Below are positions 1 to 7,871 of a stretch of DNA of 64,000 nucleotides, piece after piece. Location of the stretch: positions 512,339-576,338 of the forward strand of contig NZ_JARKMY010000010.1 of NCBI RefSeq assembly GCF_029360725.1. Reading direction: 5' to 3'. The position numbers were made by a program, and so were the translations under genes. This stretch comes from Chryseolinea sp. H1M3-3. Its GTDB lineage: Bacteria; Bacteroidota; Bacteroidia; Cytophagales; Cyclobacteriaceae. Each line of letters begins with the position of its first letter. Positions within the stretch are counted from its first letter, which is position 1. The notes under the pieces are model-generated. The model was not told where the DNA came from, did no database searches, and saw nothing but the letters and a program-made list of their open reading frames with translations.

Positions 1-844
1 GCTTTGAGATGAACATGTCAAGGCTGCGACCAGTGATAACACCGTCATCGGTCCATACTTCCTGGATAAGTTCGTCGCGCAACGTGAGTCGCCCGATATT
101 TCTATTGAGTAATGTCAGTATTCTGCACTCCTTATCTGTCAATGAAATTGCTTCTTCGCCTATTCTCAAACGCTGGTGGGTGGTGTCAAATTCAAATCTT
201 CCTATTGTAAGAACCGGATTGCTTTCATTTTGAATTGAAACATTCTGCTCCGCTGATGGCATTGATTTTTTAGACTGAAGGCTGGTGCTGATCAATACAA
301 CGGCCAACACTGATATGATACCACTGATCATCAGCGCAATTTGTGAATTAAGAACCGTGGGGTCAGGAAAATCCGCAAAAGCAATTTCAATGTTATAGCA
401 AGCTTTCGGTTGACTCCTGCCTTGACAAGATTTAATACTGTTATGGGGAGGATTGATTTCAAATCCATAAACAATAGCTGGGTTATGACATTTATAAACG
501 GTAACAGTGTACCTGGATAGTCCTGTTTTGGCAAGAAACTGCTGGACAATTGGCACTAAGATGTCGGGATGAAATACAAATTCGTTTTCAAATTTTAGCA
601 GGAATACACCTTTGGCTTTTTCGATAACCGGAGGAATCACGGATGTTGAGTCACCAGCGCGAAGAAGCAAATCATGCCCGATAGCACGCACCGCTATATT
701 GACTCGCTTGGAATATATCTCGCCCTCTGACCTATCCGTAATGAAAGCGGTCAAAAATAAAATAGCACAAAGCGAGATGACAATTGCAGCGAAAAGCTTA
801 AATCTCGGTGCTCTGAAGACTGTACGGAAAAAATTTACGCGCAT
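1..844 (-). CDS. Membrane-anchored winged-helix transcriptional regulator (partial, 3' end beyond the left edge)
   Basis: The reverse strand is open from an ATG at 844 to the window edge (281 codons, no stop). The product starts MRVNFFRTVFRAPRFKLFA and has a transmembrane segment at about residues 17-37. A roughly 130-residue extracytoplasmic part with a few Cys follows, then a second hydrophobic segment (ALMISGIISVLAVVLISTSL). The cytoplasmic end is an OmpR/PhoB-type winged helix: the stretch FEFDTTHQRLRI, then LTDKECRILTLLNRN, then RDELIQEVWTDDGVITGRSL, which is the recognition region. This is a one-component, ToxR-like layout: a periplasmic sensor fused through the membrane to a DNA-binding domain, with no phospho-acceptor domain. 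The divergent gene at 928 (secreted protein) is the obvious target or partner, because only 83 bp separate the two starts. The last few residues of the wing are missing. Confidence 0.85.
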   Translation of the reverse strand, partial: MRVNFFRTVFRAPRFKLFAAIVISLCAILFLTAFITDRSEGEIYSKRVNIAVRAIGHDLLLRAGDSTSVIPPVIEKAKGVFLLKFENEFVFHPDILVPIVQQFLAKTGLSRYTVTVYKCHNPAIVYGFEINPPHNSIKSCQGRSQPKACYNIEIAFADFPDPTVLNSQIALMISGIISVLAVVLISTSLQSKKSMPSAEQNVSIQNESNPVLTIGRFEFDTTHQRLRIGEEAISLTDKECRILTLLNRNIGRLTLRDELIQEVWTDDGVITGRSLDMFISK

Positions 845-927
845 TTACAATTCTTTTTACAAACTATTTACAATTGGCCCAACCCTCGATGCGTACGTTT
901 GGGTACACAAACCAAAGTAACTTTTTT

Positions 928-1470
928 ATGAAACATTTAAAAAAAACGACTGCCCTATTGATGCTTCTAACGTCAATTATTGGTTCCCGGACACTTGCCC
1001 AGGATTTTGTTAATATGAATGCGATACTGAAGTTCAATAACGATATGATAGTCAAGACAGCGTTAGCGGAGGAAATAAAGAAAGAACGCGCAAAGGAAGT
1101 GATGCAAGACAATGAATACGTTAGTACTGGGTATGAAAAGGGAATATTTTCAGGCAATCCTCTTATGTTAAACGGCAAGTCTTTAGACTACGGCGAATTC
1201 AACCTGCAATCACAAGGCGAACTGACAGTGACTAAAGGAGCAGCTATAACCGGGCAAACAACGCAAATTCCTTTTCATGTGTACTTGAGAAGAAATGGAA
1301 ATATTGTTCTGATCCCTGGTAAGGAAAGATCGGATCCGCAGCAGACTAAAATTGATATATCGGAGGTTTTAAGATATGCAGCACCCGGAGATCATCTTGT
1401 AATTGAGGCGGTCAGGAAAGAAGACGGTCCTGTGAAAAGAATTTTGAAATTACTTGGTGGCGGTTGCTAG
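928..1470 (+). CDS. Secreted protein of unknown function, divergent partner of the winged-helix regulator
   Basis: This is a 180-residue protein with a signal peptide, MKHLKKTTALLMLLTS followed by a cleavage region ending in LAQ before DFVNM. An in-frame ATG exists at 874, but the signal peptide starts exactly at 928, so 928 is preferred. The mature part has a Lys/Glu-rich helix (about residues 40-65), then a beta-rich half with a repeated hydrophobic pattern. It ends ILKLLGGGC, and that terminal Cys is unusual. I do not recognise the family. The head-to-head arrangement with a membrane-bound winged-helix regulator suggests that its expression, or its state in the periplasm, is what the regulator reads. 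Confidence 0.75.
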   Translation: MKHLKKTTALLMLLTSIIGSRTLAQDFVNMNAILKFNNDMIVKTALAEEIKKERAKEVMQDNEYVSTGYEKGIFSGNPLMLNGKSLDYGEFNLQSQGELTVTKGAAITGQTTQIPFHVYLRRNGNIVLIPGKERSDPQQTKIDISEVLRYAAPGDHLVIEAVRKEDGPVKRILKLLGGGC

Positions 1471-1566
1471 CATCGTGCTAACAAAATCTTTAGGCTGGTT
1501 CCATTTGAATTGATTCTTCTTCTTTCATTCTCAAGGCAAGCCGATGAGGCACGTGCATGTTAAGAT

Positions 1567-1790
1567 CTATTCTTGGTATTGAACAAAACAGGACAGAGGC
1601 CCGAAATTTTTTACCGGATTGAATGTGAAGAACTGTTCCTGTTCTCTGTGAAGTGTGCTCGAGTATTTCGTCCGTAATCTCGGAATAGGGTCAGTGTGTA
1701 CTTTACTGCTTTTAACGGTACGCCTGGCCCTTCTTCCCCCTGGAGACAATGTGCGGATAGAATTCAAAATCATTCGTTATAAAACTTGAG
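1567..1790 (-). pseudogene. Decayed remnant of the 1.1-kb duplicated cassette
   Basis: Two blocks here match the duplicated cassette found at 3.4 and 28.4 kb. One block, near 1626-1685, resembles the end of the 189-aa gene and its downstream sequence (GAAGAACTGTTCCTGTTCTC and TGTGAAGTGTGCTCGAG versus the cassette at 3672-3712). The other, near 1690-1735, resembles the segment around 3487-3530 (CAGTGTGTACTTTACTGCTT). The blocks are in a different order from the intact cassette, and no intact reading frame of the family remains. I read this as a rearranged, decayed copy. The rest of 1471-1858 shows nothing else recognisable. Confidence 0.5.
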
Positions 1791-1858
1791 AAGGACGTTA
1801 TACGATCCTCGCCGGTTTGTAATTTGCGGCTAGAAAGTCAATTAACGTGCTTTGTTTC

Positions 1859-3115
1859 ATGATCACTAAAAAACTCGCTGTACCCTTCATTAACGAAAAG
1901 CTGCTCCAGCAGGTAGAACATTGTTACATTGCTACTGCAGCTATCTCGGAAGCCGGATTCGACTTCATCCGAACCCGAATTCCAACCAAAACAAAAATGG
2001 AAATTGTGACAGGACTGGAGATGCCTACTTCGCCTGGTGTACTACAAAGGATCTGGCGCAACTATCAGGGGCGCATTACGCTGAACATTTACACGCGCAA
2101 CGACTTTCACGCTAATGTGTACATCTTCGACTTGCCGTATCGGAAGTCCGTTGCTTTTGTGGGGTCGGGCCACTTCACCCTAGAAGGTATTAAAGACAGT
2201 GAAGAACTTTTTTACAAGATCAGCGACGCAAAAGAAATTGAAAATCTTAAATCATGGTTTATCGGCTATTACGAATTCGCACAGCCTCTTACGGAAACGC
2301 TTATTGCAGAATATGAATTGCGTTACCCTGTAATGAAGCAAAGACACCATGCATCACGCCTGGAAAAGAAGCAATTCATCGCGCTCACGACAGCCGGTTT
2401 TAGCTGGGATCAAATGAAGTTGAAGCAACAGTACTTCAAAAAAGAAGATTATCTCGCCTTCAGCAGCAGCAAAGCTCACTTTACTACACCTGAACTTTAT
2501 GCCGAGCGGGTGAGCGTGCAAAACAAATTTAAAGCACTTCATGAGCTGATTAAGAATGACCTGCAGAAATTAGGATTTCATGCGACAGATCCGAACTCCA
2601 CCGTCAGCAGCTTTGATCCGGCTCATCATGATGATAGCCAACTGCGCAGCATGTGGTTGGCTTATAGCATTAAGACAGCGTTAAAAAATCGTGACGAAGC
2701 AACCACATTCGGTGATCAGATGCATGTACAAATCATGCTCAGCCAAATGGATATGGGTATTTACTTTTTGGCTGGAAGTCCCCGGAAAGGACGAGTCGAT
2801 CGTGAATATTTTAAGCGAAGGATGAACGACGTTGAATACCGGAAACAAACTTTTGCACTCCTTAGTGGTTTAGGTGGCGGTTATTGGATTGAAGTGGCGT
2901 GCGAACGGAAAAATATAGACGCTTTTCCGACAGAAGACGCCCTATGGGAATTTACAAAAGCTGATCAGTGGCTATATTATGATTTTATCATAGGCAAAAA
3001 TTATACTCCGGACGCCGTTGAAATCAGCAGTGAAAATATAGCGGCGACCATTGTGAAGGAATTGGATAAACTATCGTTTTTGTTCAGGCATATGCAGGCG
3101 GCTGCTGAAATGTAA
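1859..3115 (+). CDS. Phospholipase D-like protein with a degenerate HKD motif
   Basis: This 418-residue protein starts at ATG 1859 (MITKKLAVPF). A GTG four codons upstream is possible but less likely. The N-terminal third has the layout of a single-copy PLD/NucT-type domain: LLQQVEHCYIATAAISEAG, then NDFHANVYIFD, then FVGSGHFTLEGI followed by an acidic SEELFY. In active enzymes the motif is HxK(x4)D with a GSxN element. Here the Lys is Asn (HAN) and the usual GSSNFT is GSGHFT, so catalysis is doubtful. The C-terminal 250 residues (from about KNDLQKLGFHA) form a separate domain with a conserved-looking SGLGGGYWIEV segment that I do not recognise. PLD-like modules of this type often accompany restriction or conflict proteins, but it stands alone here between repeat remnants. 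Confidence 0.65.
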   Translation: MITKKLAVPFINEKLLQQVEHCYIATAAISEAGFDFIRTRIPTKTKMEIVTGLEMPTSPGVLQRIWRNYQGRITLNIYTRNDFHANVYIFDLPYRKSVAFVGSGHFTLEGIKDSEELFYKISDAKEIENLKSWFIGYYEFAQPLTETLIAEYELRYPVMKQRHHASRLEKKQFIALTTAGFSWDQMKLKQQYFKKEDYLAFSSSKAHFTTPELYAERVSVQNKFKALHELIKNDLQKLGFHATDPNSTVSSFDPAHHDDSQLRSMWLAYSIKTALKNRDEATTFGDQMHVQIMLSQMDMGIYFLAGSPRKGRVDREYFKRRMNDVEYRKQTFALLSGLGGGYWIEVACERKNIDAFPTEDALWEFTKADQWLYYDFIIGKNYTPDAVEISSENIAATIVKELDKLSFLFRHMQAAAEM

Positions 3116-3390
3116 TTACACGACAATCTTCTAGGCCACCCGCATGGGCTTACCGTTGGCCTTCAATTGATTCGACTGTCCTTTGTTGCTGGTGTTACTT
3201 GCTTTGGTTCGGAGGTGTCCAAATAAATGGCGTGTAGACCGGGTCTACCAGATCTGCCATTTCGAAAGTAGGTGGGCGTACGGATTGATTACCTACTAAA
3301 ACTATAATAAGACATATTCGACATGGGCTTAGCTCAGACGGTGTCAATGCAATACCATTAGGAAGGTAATGGTATCAAAACTTCGGCTAT
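3116..3390. other. Intergenic region with an inverted repeat
   Basis: No gene is seen. A perfect 7-bp inverted repeat with a one-base centre (GTAGACC g GGTCTAC) lies at 3234-3248. The stretch CGAAAGTAGGTGGGC near 3260 resembles the conserved upstream region of the duplicated cassette (CAAAAGTAGGCGGGCAG at about 4370), so part of this DNA may derive from an older cassette copy. Confidence 0.35.
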
Positions 3391-3428
3391 AAAGAAAGGC
3401 GTCAGTCATGTTATGCATGCCCGACGCC
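3391..3428 (-). terminator. Rho-independent-type terminator of cassette copy 1
   Basis: On the reverse strand GGCGTC (3428-3423) pairs with GACGCC (3403-3398) and is followed by TTTCTTT. It lies downstream of the 189-aa gene and its small follow-on frame. Copy 2 has a longer version of the same hairpin at the same place, which supports a functional terminator. Confidence 0.55.
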
Positions 3429-3606
3429 GTAGTCATATTGACTCATGTTAATGGTGTTAAAATTTCCGAATGTTGCGCTGGCAGCAGTGTGTACTTTACT
3501 GCTTTCAACGGTGTGCCTGGTGCATTCTTCCTCGAAGACTCACCGGCTGGTTTTCTTAGTTGTTGTTCATGTCGTTTCTTTTAAGTTAGCGATCACGTTA
3601 ATAGCT

Positions 3607-3714
3607 TCATTGCAGGGACAGCGATCCAGTGCGCTTTGATAATGCCTTCAAACTATTTTGTGGAAAGGCTTCGAAGGACTGTTGCTGTTGTCTGTGAAGT
3701 GAACCCTCGAGCAT
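3607..3714 (-). CDS. Small downstream open frame coupled to the 189-aa gene (probably frameshifted)
   Basis: The stop of the 189-aa gene overlaps an ATG as TAATG, giving a 35-residue frame that starts MLEGSLHRQQQQSF and ends SKRTGSLSLQ. The corresponding region of copy 2 has a one-base difference near the start and another near the end. In copy 2 the frame continues past GSLSL as KEAINVIDNLKETT to a stop. The ancestral small protein was probably about 50 residues, and each copy has lost a different part of it. Function unknown. Confidence 0.3.
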   Translation of the reverse strand: MLEGSLHRQQQQSFEAFPQNSLKALSKRTGSLSLQ

Positions 3715-4283
3715 TACGCCAGTAATTTCTCGAAGATGGTCTCGTTGCCCGGACGGTCGATCGCCGTAACGACGATCTTCACTCCTGTCAACGATGCAAG
3801 CGCTTGCGTGGTGACGTACTTCCATTCGGTGTCACCAGCCTTGAGCGACGCTTCGCCAGACTCGATCAATACACCATCAGCGTTTTGGATGTCGATCTTC
3901 ATCCTGATGGTCTTTGCATTGTCTGACACCAACACCAGGATCGTGCTTCCAGCCACACCCGTAAATCCAGATACGTTTACGTCAAGCACTTTCGGACGGG
4001 TCATGTAGTCACCCAGCGCCGCCGCAAAAGGATTAGCAAAGGCGCCGTTACCGGCCATCTCTTTGTACTCCTGCTTCGCTACGGGATCCTGCATCTTAGC
4101 TTTCGCATATTCGGCTGCCCGTTGAAAGCGTACCTGATGCGCTAATTGCTTTTCTGTCTGAACCCTTGGGGCCGTCAACCTTCTTGATGCCAGTGTAACG
4201 CCGTGGACTACACGGAACACGATTTTCTTTCCAAACTTGCCGCTCATGCCTTCGGTCAAGTCATTTTCTTTAATAAGAGCCAT
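3714..4283 (-). CDS. Cassette protein, 189 aa (copy 1), DUF6266-like N-terminus
   Basis: The product begins MALIKENDLTEGMSGKFGKK. Its first 60 residues follow a pattern (SGKFGKKIVFR, then ASRR, then TEKQLAHQVRFQRAAEYAK) reminiscent of the Bacteroidota family DUF6266, in which a glycine-containing strand precedes an R-x-TEAQ-type helix. The last 90 residues read as one beta-sandwich-like domain (VNVSGFTG, then IRMKIDIQNADGVLIESGEA, then LTGVKIVVTAIDRPGNETIF). No signal peptide is present. It differs from copy 2 at only a few residues (for example VAGSTILVLV versus VGSMIPVLV). The function is not known to me. Translation of a small frame at 3714 is coupled by TAATG. Confidence 0.7.
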   Translation of the reverse strand: MALIKENDLTEGMSGKFGKKIVFRVVHGVTLASRRLTAPRVQTEKQLAHQVRFQRAAEYAKAKMQDPVAKQEYKEMAGNGAFANPFAAALGDYMTRPKVLDVNVSGFTGVAGSTILVLVSDNAKTIRMKIDIQNADGVLIESGEASLKAGDTEWKYVTTQALASLTGVKIVVTAIDRPGNETIFEKLLA

Positions 4284-4537
4284 AAATAAATAAATTTTAA
4301 AGGTTAAACATTAATTAAACTACTATCGCCTCTCAGACAACCCGCGGTGTTATCGTTGAATTGATATTTCAAAAGTAGGCGGGCAGACCGCAACCAACTT
4401 TCGGTCTGATTTTTATTTAAATATTTTTACTTTTTTTTGATAACTGACAATATTTCAGGTTTCATCGCCGAACCTGACACTGCCTAAACCATGAATAAAC
4501 CTTGCCTATACTGTCAGTATACTAGCCATAAGTATTA

Positions 4538-4878
4538 CTACCCGAAACTTGGATATTAATTCATCGGCATTCAAATCGATGACGAAAAAACTAGGACAGG
4601 GAACGAACACACTTGAATAAAACAGAAGAATTTTTTATTTGACAACCTTGTGAGCTTAAAATTCCTCGTCACATCTAAAGCAAAGCTGGGTCAAATTAGC
4701 GGGCAATGAATCGTTATGACATCCTTCCAACCATTTCGACATAAGCCGAAATATGTGCCGATAATCATTCATGAATAAAACTCACAGACAAATCAGTCAT
4801 TGGTATTTAACTATTTGACATTAGATATTTTGATGTAGATTTTCACCGCGTTTAAAACACAGCATCTAACAGACGACC
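4538..4878. other. Intergenic region upstream of the sigma factor gene
   Basis: AT-rich DNA between the cassette and the sigma gene; it must hold the sigma gene promoter. No convincing TTG-N19-TAnnTTTG match or repeat was found. Confidence 0.3.
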
Positions 4879-6129
4879 ATGCAAAACTCTCCAGAATATA
4901 TTCGTCAACTTTTGAGTGACATCTACCAAAAAGAGTCGCGCCCTGTTTTTGCAACCCTGATCCGATTGCTTGGAGACTTCGACAGTGCCGAAGATGCTTT
5001 GCATGATGCCTTCAAGGCAGCGCTTGAGCAATGGACCGAAAACGGCATTCCCTCCAGCCCAAGGGCTTGGCTTATTTCCACCGGTCGCTTTAAGGCCATT
5101 GACCGTATTCGGCGTCAATCAAAATTTAATCCATTACAGATACAGCAAGTCCGGCAAATGGAGGCTGATACGGCCGATCCTTCGAAACAGATTGATAAAG
5201 AGATTGAAGATGACGTGCTTCGGCTGATCTTCACCTGCTGCCACCCGGCACTCGCACTTGATACGCGCACAGCGATGACGTTGCGTGAGGTATGCAATCT
5301 GACCACCGAAGAGATCGCCAGCGCGTTTCTTGCCACGTCATCCACTATTGCACAGCGGATTGTTCGTGGAAAGGCGAAAATTCGTGAAACAAAAATTCCT
5401 TTCGAAGTCCCGCAACAACATGAGCTGCCAGACCGGCTTGGGACTGTACTCCAGGTAATTTACCTTGTATTTAACGAAGGCTACTATGCCTCGTCAGGCG
5501 CAACGGTAACCCGGGTTGACCTTTCAAGCGAAGCGATTCGACTCGGCCGTCTTCTGCATGATTTGCTGCCTAGCCCTGAGGTTACCGGATTATTGGGCCT
5601 GATGCTCCTACACGAATCGCGGCGGCCTGCCCGTACCACGGCGGCCGGAGATCTTATTCTTTTGGAAGATCAGGACCGCTCACTTTGGAATCGAGATATG
5701 ATAGCAGAGGGAACGTCGCTTGTAGAGCAAGCCTTTTTATCCAAACCACCAGGTCTGTACACGCTGCAGGCAGCTATCGCAGCGCTGCACGCCGAAGCAA
5801 AGAATGCCGAAGCCACTGACTGGGCTCAGATAGCAGGACTCTATACCTTGTTGCTGCGCATAAATCCTTCACCCGTTATTGAATTAAACCGCGCTGTAGC
5901 CATAGCCATGCACAAGGGTCCCGAGGCAGGGTTGCTCCATATCGAGGCGATTCTGGAACGTGGAGAATTAAAAGATTATCCCTTGGCTTACTCGGCACGG
6001 GCGGAATTGTGCCGGAGAGCGGGCAGGACTGGCGAAGCACGGATATCATGGGAACGTGCGCTTTCCCTTACCCAACAAGACCCGGAACGTCGGTTTATCG
6101 AACGAAAGCTCCAAGAACTGGGGCCGTAA
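4879..6129 (+). CDS. ECF42-type RNA polymerase sigma factor with C-terminal extension
   Basis: At 416 residues this is far longer than an ordinary ECF sigma factor. Region 2 is visible in FDSAEDALHDAFKAALEQW and in SPRAWLISTGRFKAIDRIRR. Region 4 is TLREVCNLTTEEIASAFL followed by TIAQRIVRGKAKIRE. About 220 residues of helical extension follow (LPDRLGTVLQVIYLVFNEGY, then IRLGRLLHDLLP, then LLRINPSPVIELNRAVAIA), as in the ECF42/DUF6596 group, where the tail is TPR-like and needed for activity. Members of this group are normally encoded beside DGPF/YciI proteins. One is present at 7260 together with two further partner-type genes, so the group assignment is firm. The output of the regulon is not known from this sequence. 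Confidence 0.92.
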   Translation: MQNSPEYIRQLLSDIYQKESRPVFATLIRLLGDFDSAEDALHDAFKAALEQWTENGIPSSPRAWLISTGRFKAIDRIRRQSKFNPLQIQQVRQMEADTADPSKQIDKEIEDDVLRLIFTCCHPALALDTRTAMTLREVCNLTTEEIASAFLATSSTIAQRIVRGKAKIRETKIPFEVPQQHELPDRLGTVLQVIYLVFNEGYYASSGATVTRVDLSSEAIRLGRLLHDLLPSPEVTGLLGLMLLHESRRPARTTAAGDLILLEDQDRSLWNRDMIAEGTSLVEQAFLSKPPGLYTLQAAIAALHAEAKNAEATDWAQIAGLYTLLLRINPSPVIELNRAVAIAMHKGPEAGLLHIEAILERGELKDYPLAYSARAELCRRAGRTGEARISWERALSLTQQDPERRFIERKLQELGP

Positions 6130-6231
6130 TTCGGTGTTAAAAAAAAATTTAAGATTGTTTGTCGATTTTGTCGTCTGCTGTTCGACTACCTGGTGAAGAC
6201 TGACAATTAAACAAAACTAAAAACAACTGAT

Positions 6232-6807
6232 ATGAGAAAACTGATCATGTGGAATGTTACCACGCTGGACGGCTATTTTGAAGGAGAAAAAAACTGGGAC
6301 TTATCCTTTCACAATACAATCTGGGGACCGGAACTTGAGAAACTTAGTCGTGAGCAGCTACATTCTGCTGACTTTCTAGTGTTCGGCCGGGTAACTTATG
6401 AAGGGATGGCTGCATACTGGAAAAACGCGGAAAGTGAAAATGCGGAAATTGCCAAACTAATGAATAGCATTCCTAAACTTGTTTTTTCGAAAACATTGAA
6501 AGAAGATGACTTGAGAGCTATCGGGTGGAACAATACGACGCTTATTAATAAGAATGCGTCCGCCGAAATTTCGAGGCTGAAAGCTCAGGGCGGGAGGGAT
6601 ATGTATGTATTTGGAAGCGCGGACCTTTCTACCACATTTATCAACGATGACCTTTTTGATGAATATCGCATTGGAATCGCGCCGGTTATTTTGGGCAGTG
6701 GCAGACCGCTGTTCAAACAGGGAATATCTTCAAGGAATTTATCCCTTGTCTCAGCGCAACAGCTTTCAACTGGCGGTGCCGTTCTAACATTCGTAAAAAA
6801 ATCTTAA
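6232..6807 (+). CDS. Dihydrofolate reductase / RibD C-terminal family protein
   Basis: 191 residues, starting MRKLIMWNVTTLDGYFEG. This is the typical start of the RibD_C/DHFR-like family, with NADPH-binding elements LVFGRVTYEGMAAYW and GGRDMYVFGSADLSTTFI and the late motif IAPVILGSGRPLFK. Such proteins are predicted NAD(P)H-dependent reductases with unknown substrates and are frequent neighbours of ECF42 and YciI genes. It lies 100 bp after the sigma gene and 33 bp before the SnoaL-like gene, consistent with one co-regulated cluster. Confidence 0.85.
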   Translation: MRKLIMWNVTTLDGYFEGEKNWDLSFHNTIWGPELEKLSREQLHSADFLVFGRVTYEGMAAYWKNAESENAEIAKLMNSIPKLVFSKTLKEDDLRAIGWNNTTLINKNASAEISRLKAQGGRDMYVFGSADLSTTFINDDLFDEYRIGIAPVILGSGRPLFKQGISSRNLSLVSAQQLSTGGAVLTFVKKS

Positions 6808-6840
6808 CGCAAGTATTAATCAAAAGAATCTAAATCAAGC

Positions 6841-7209
6841 ATGACAGAAAATAAAAAAACCGTCGAGAAATATATGGAGGGATTTCGCAAAAGTGATCAT
6901 CAAATGATCCTTGATTGCCTTACGGATGATGTTGTCTGGAAAATGCCAGGCGTGTATATGCACCGTGGTAAAGAGGCATTTGACAAAGAAATTGAAAATG
7001 AAAATTTTGTAGGGAGTCCGACAATTCAAATTAAAAGATTCGTCGAAGAAAACGATATTGTCATTGCGGAAGGCGCTGTTCAAGGAAAGATGAAAAATGG
7101 AAACGTCCTTGATGCGGTATTTTGCGATGTCTTTGAAATGACCGGCGGAAAGATCAGGTGTCTTACCTCCTATTTAATGACCTTAAACACTTCAATTAAG
7201 TTTGAGTAG
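6841..7209 (+). CDS. SnoaL-like / NTF2-fold protein
   Basis: 122 residues with the classic cone-shaped NTF2-like pattern: an N-terminal helix ([20 protein letters not shown]), the turn [11 protein letters not shown], then [11 protein letters not shown]. The beta-sheet [20 protein letters not shown] and [14 protein letters not shown] ends in the short tail SYLM. Proteins of this kind act as small-molecule isomerases, hydrolases or binding proteins, and the ligand cannot be read from the sequence. It is placed between the reductase and the YciI gene of the ECF42 cluster. Confidence 0.82.
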   Translation: MTENKKTVEKYMEGFRKSDHQMILDCLTDDVVWKMPGVYMHRGKEAFDKEIENENFVGSPTIQIKRFVEENDIVIAEGAVQGKMKNGNVLDAVFCDVFEMTGGKIRCLTSYLMTLNTSIKFE

Positions 7210-7259
7210 TATGGAAAACAGAATCGAAAGTCAATCAAGCAAACAAAAATAAAAAAACT

Positions 7260-7658
7260 ATGAAATACATTTGCCTTGGATATATTAATGAAAAAGCATG
7301 GGGATCAGCTAGCGAAGACGAACAAAAAGCCATGATGGATGAGTGCTTCGCTTACGATGACGAACTGAGAAAGAACGGTCACTTTGTAGGCGGTGAAGCG
7401 CTGCAAGGCTCTCAAAATGCCACCACAATAAGTTGGCGTAACGGCAACGTCTCCGTGACTGACGGTCCCTTCGCAGAAACCAAAGAACAAATAGGTGGTA
7501 TCATGATACTGGAAGCCACCGACCTTAATCATGCCATTCGCTTATTGTCGAACCATCCTTCAGTTCGACTCCTGCGCGAGAAGGGCTGTTGGGAAATTCG
7601 TCCTGCTGCCGACCTTACCATGATGATTGACGAGAGTGAGCGGCGAAGGAAGTTGTAG
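7260..7658 (+). CDS. YciI-family protein with DGPF motif (ECF42 partner)
   Basis: 132 residues starting [18 protein letters not shown]. It contains the signature [14 protein letters not shown] after NGNVSVT and the following [18 protein letters not shown] helix that defines the DGPF branch of the YciI superfamily. The family is dimeric ferredoxin-like and is the hallmark neighbour of ECF42 sigma factors. It ends the cluster, and a 10-bp inverted repeat lies 45 bp after the stop. Confidence 0.9.
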   Translation: MKYICLGYINEKAWGSASEDEQKAMMDECFAYDDELRKNGHFVGGEALQGSQNATTISWRNGNVSVTDGPFAETKEQIGGIMILEATDLNHAIRLLSNHPSVRLLREKGCWEIRPAADLTMMIDESERRRKL

Positions 7659-7702
7659 CGCGTATTTACTTACAAAGTCAGGGATTGATTTTATTGTACG
7701 AG

Positions 7703-7731
7703 GACGACGTCAGAACATCTATGACGTCGTC
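7703..7731 (+). terminator. Perfect 10-bp inverted repeat after the ECF42 cluster
   Basis: GACGACGTCA at 7703-7712 pairs perfectly with TGACGTCGTC at 7722-7731 across a 9-nt loop. It sits between convergent transcription units (YciI gene rightward, MFS gene leftward). No T-run follows directly, so it may be a factor-assisted terminator or a protein-binding site. Confidence 0.4.
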
Positions 7732-7871
7732 AACGTATTAAACCAATTTTGTTCATTATTCAATGATATTGTAGCTAAGCAGAAAGAATTCAGTGCCAGC
7801 GAGCGCTGACCTTAAGCGTCAATCCCTATTTTTATTAAACTATTCTAACGTTTGGTCTAATGAGCACAACG

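Larger units (their letters stand above)
3417..4537 (-). repeat. 1.1-kb duplicated gene cassette, copy 1
   Basis: This segment is nearly identical to 28366-29492. The match covers the 189-aa gene, about 300 bp downstream and about 255 bp upstream. The upstream part carries two conserved features: a hairpin CAGACCG (4384-4390) / CGGTCTG (4402-4408) followed by ATTTTTA, and a 15-bp palindrome TATACTGTCAGTATA at 4507-4521. The match stops just after the palindrome on one side and in the terminator on the other. It is therefore a complete transcription unit that was copied, not a gene fragment. No terminal inverted repeats or transposase are visible. Confidence 0.85.

Noticed and set aside
612..1178. 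Open frames on both strands across the divergent regulator and secreted-protein genes
   Set aside because: They overlap the regulator or the signal-peptide gene, which have domain and signal evidence; the alternatives show no family pattern.
3445..3639. Forward frame inside the duplicated cassette (also at 28401-28673)
   Set aside because: It lies over the terminator-side sequence of the leftward unit, its end differs between copies, and the amino-acid sequence has no domain character.
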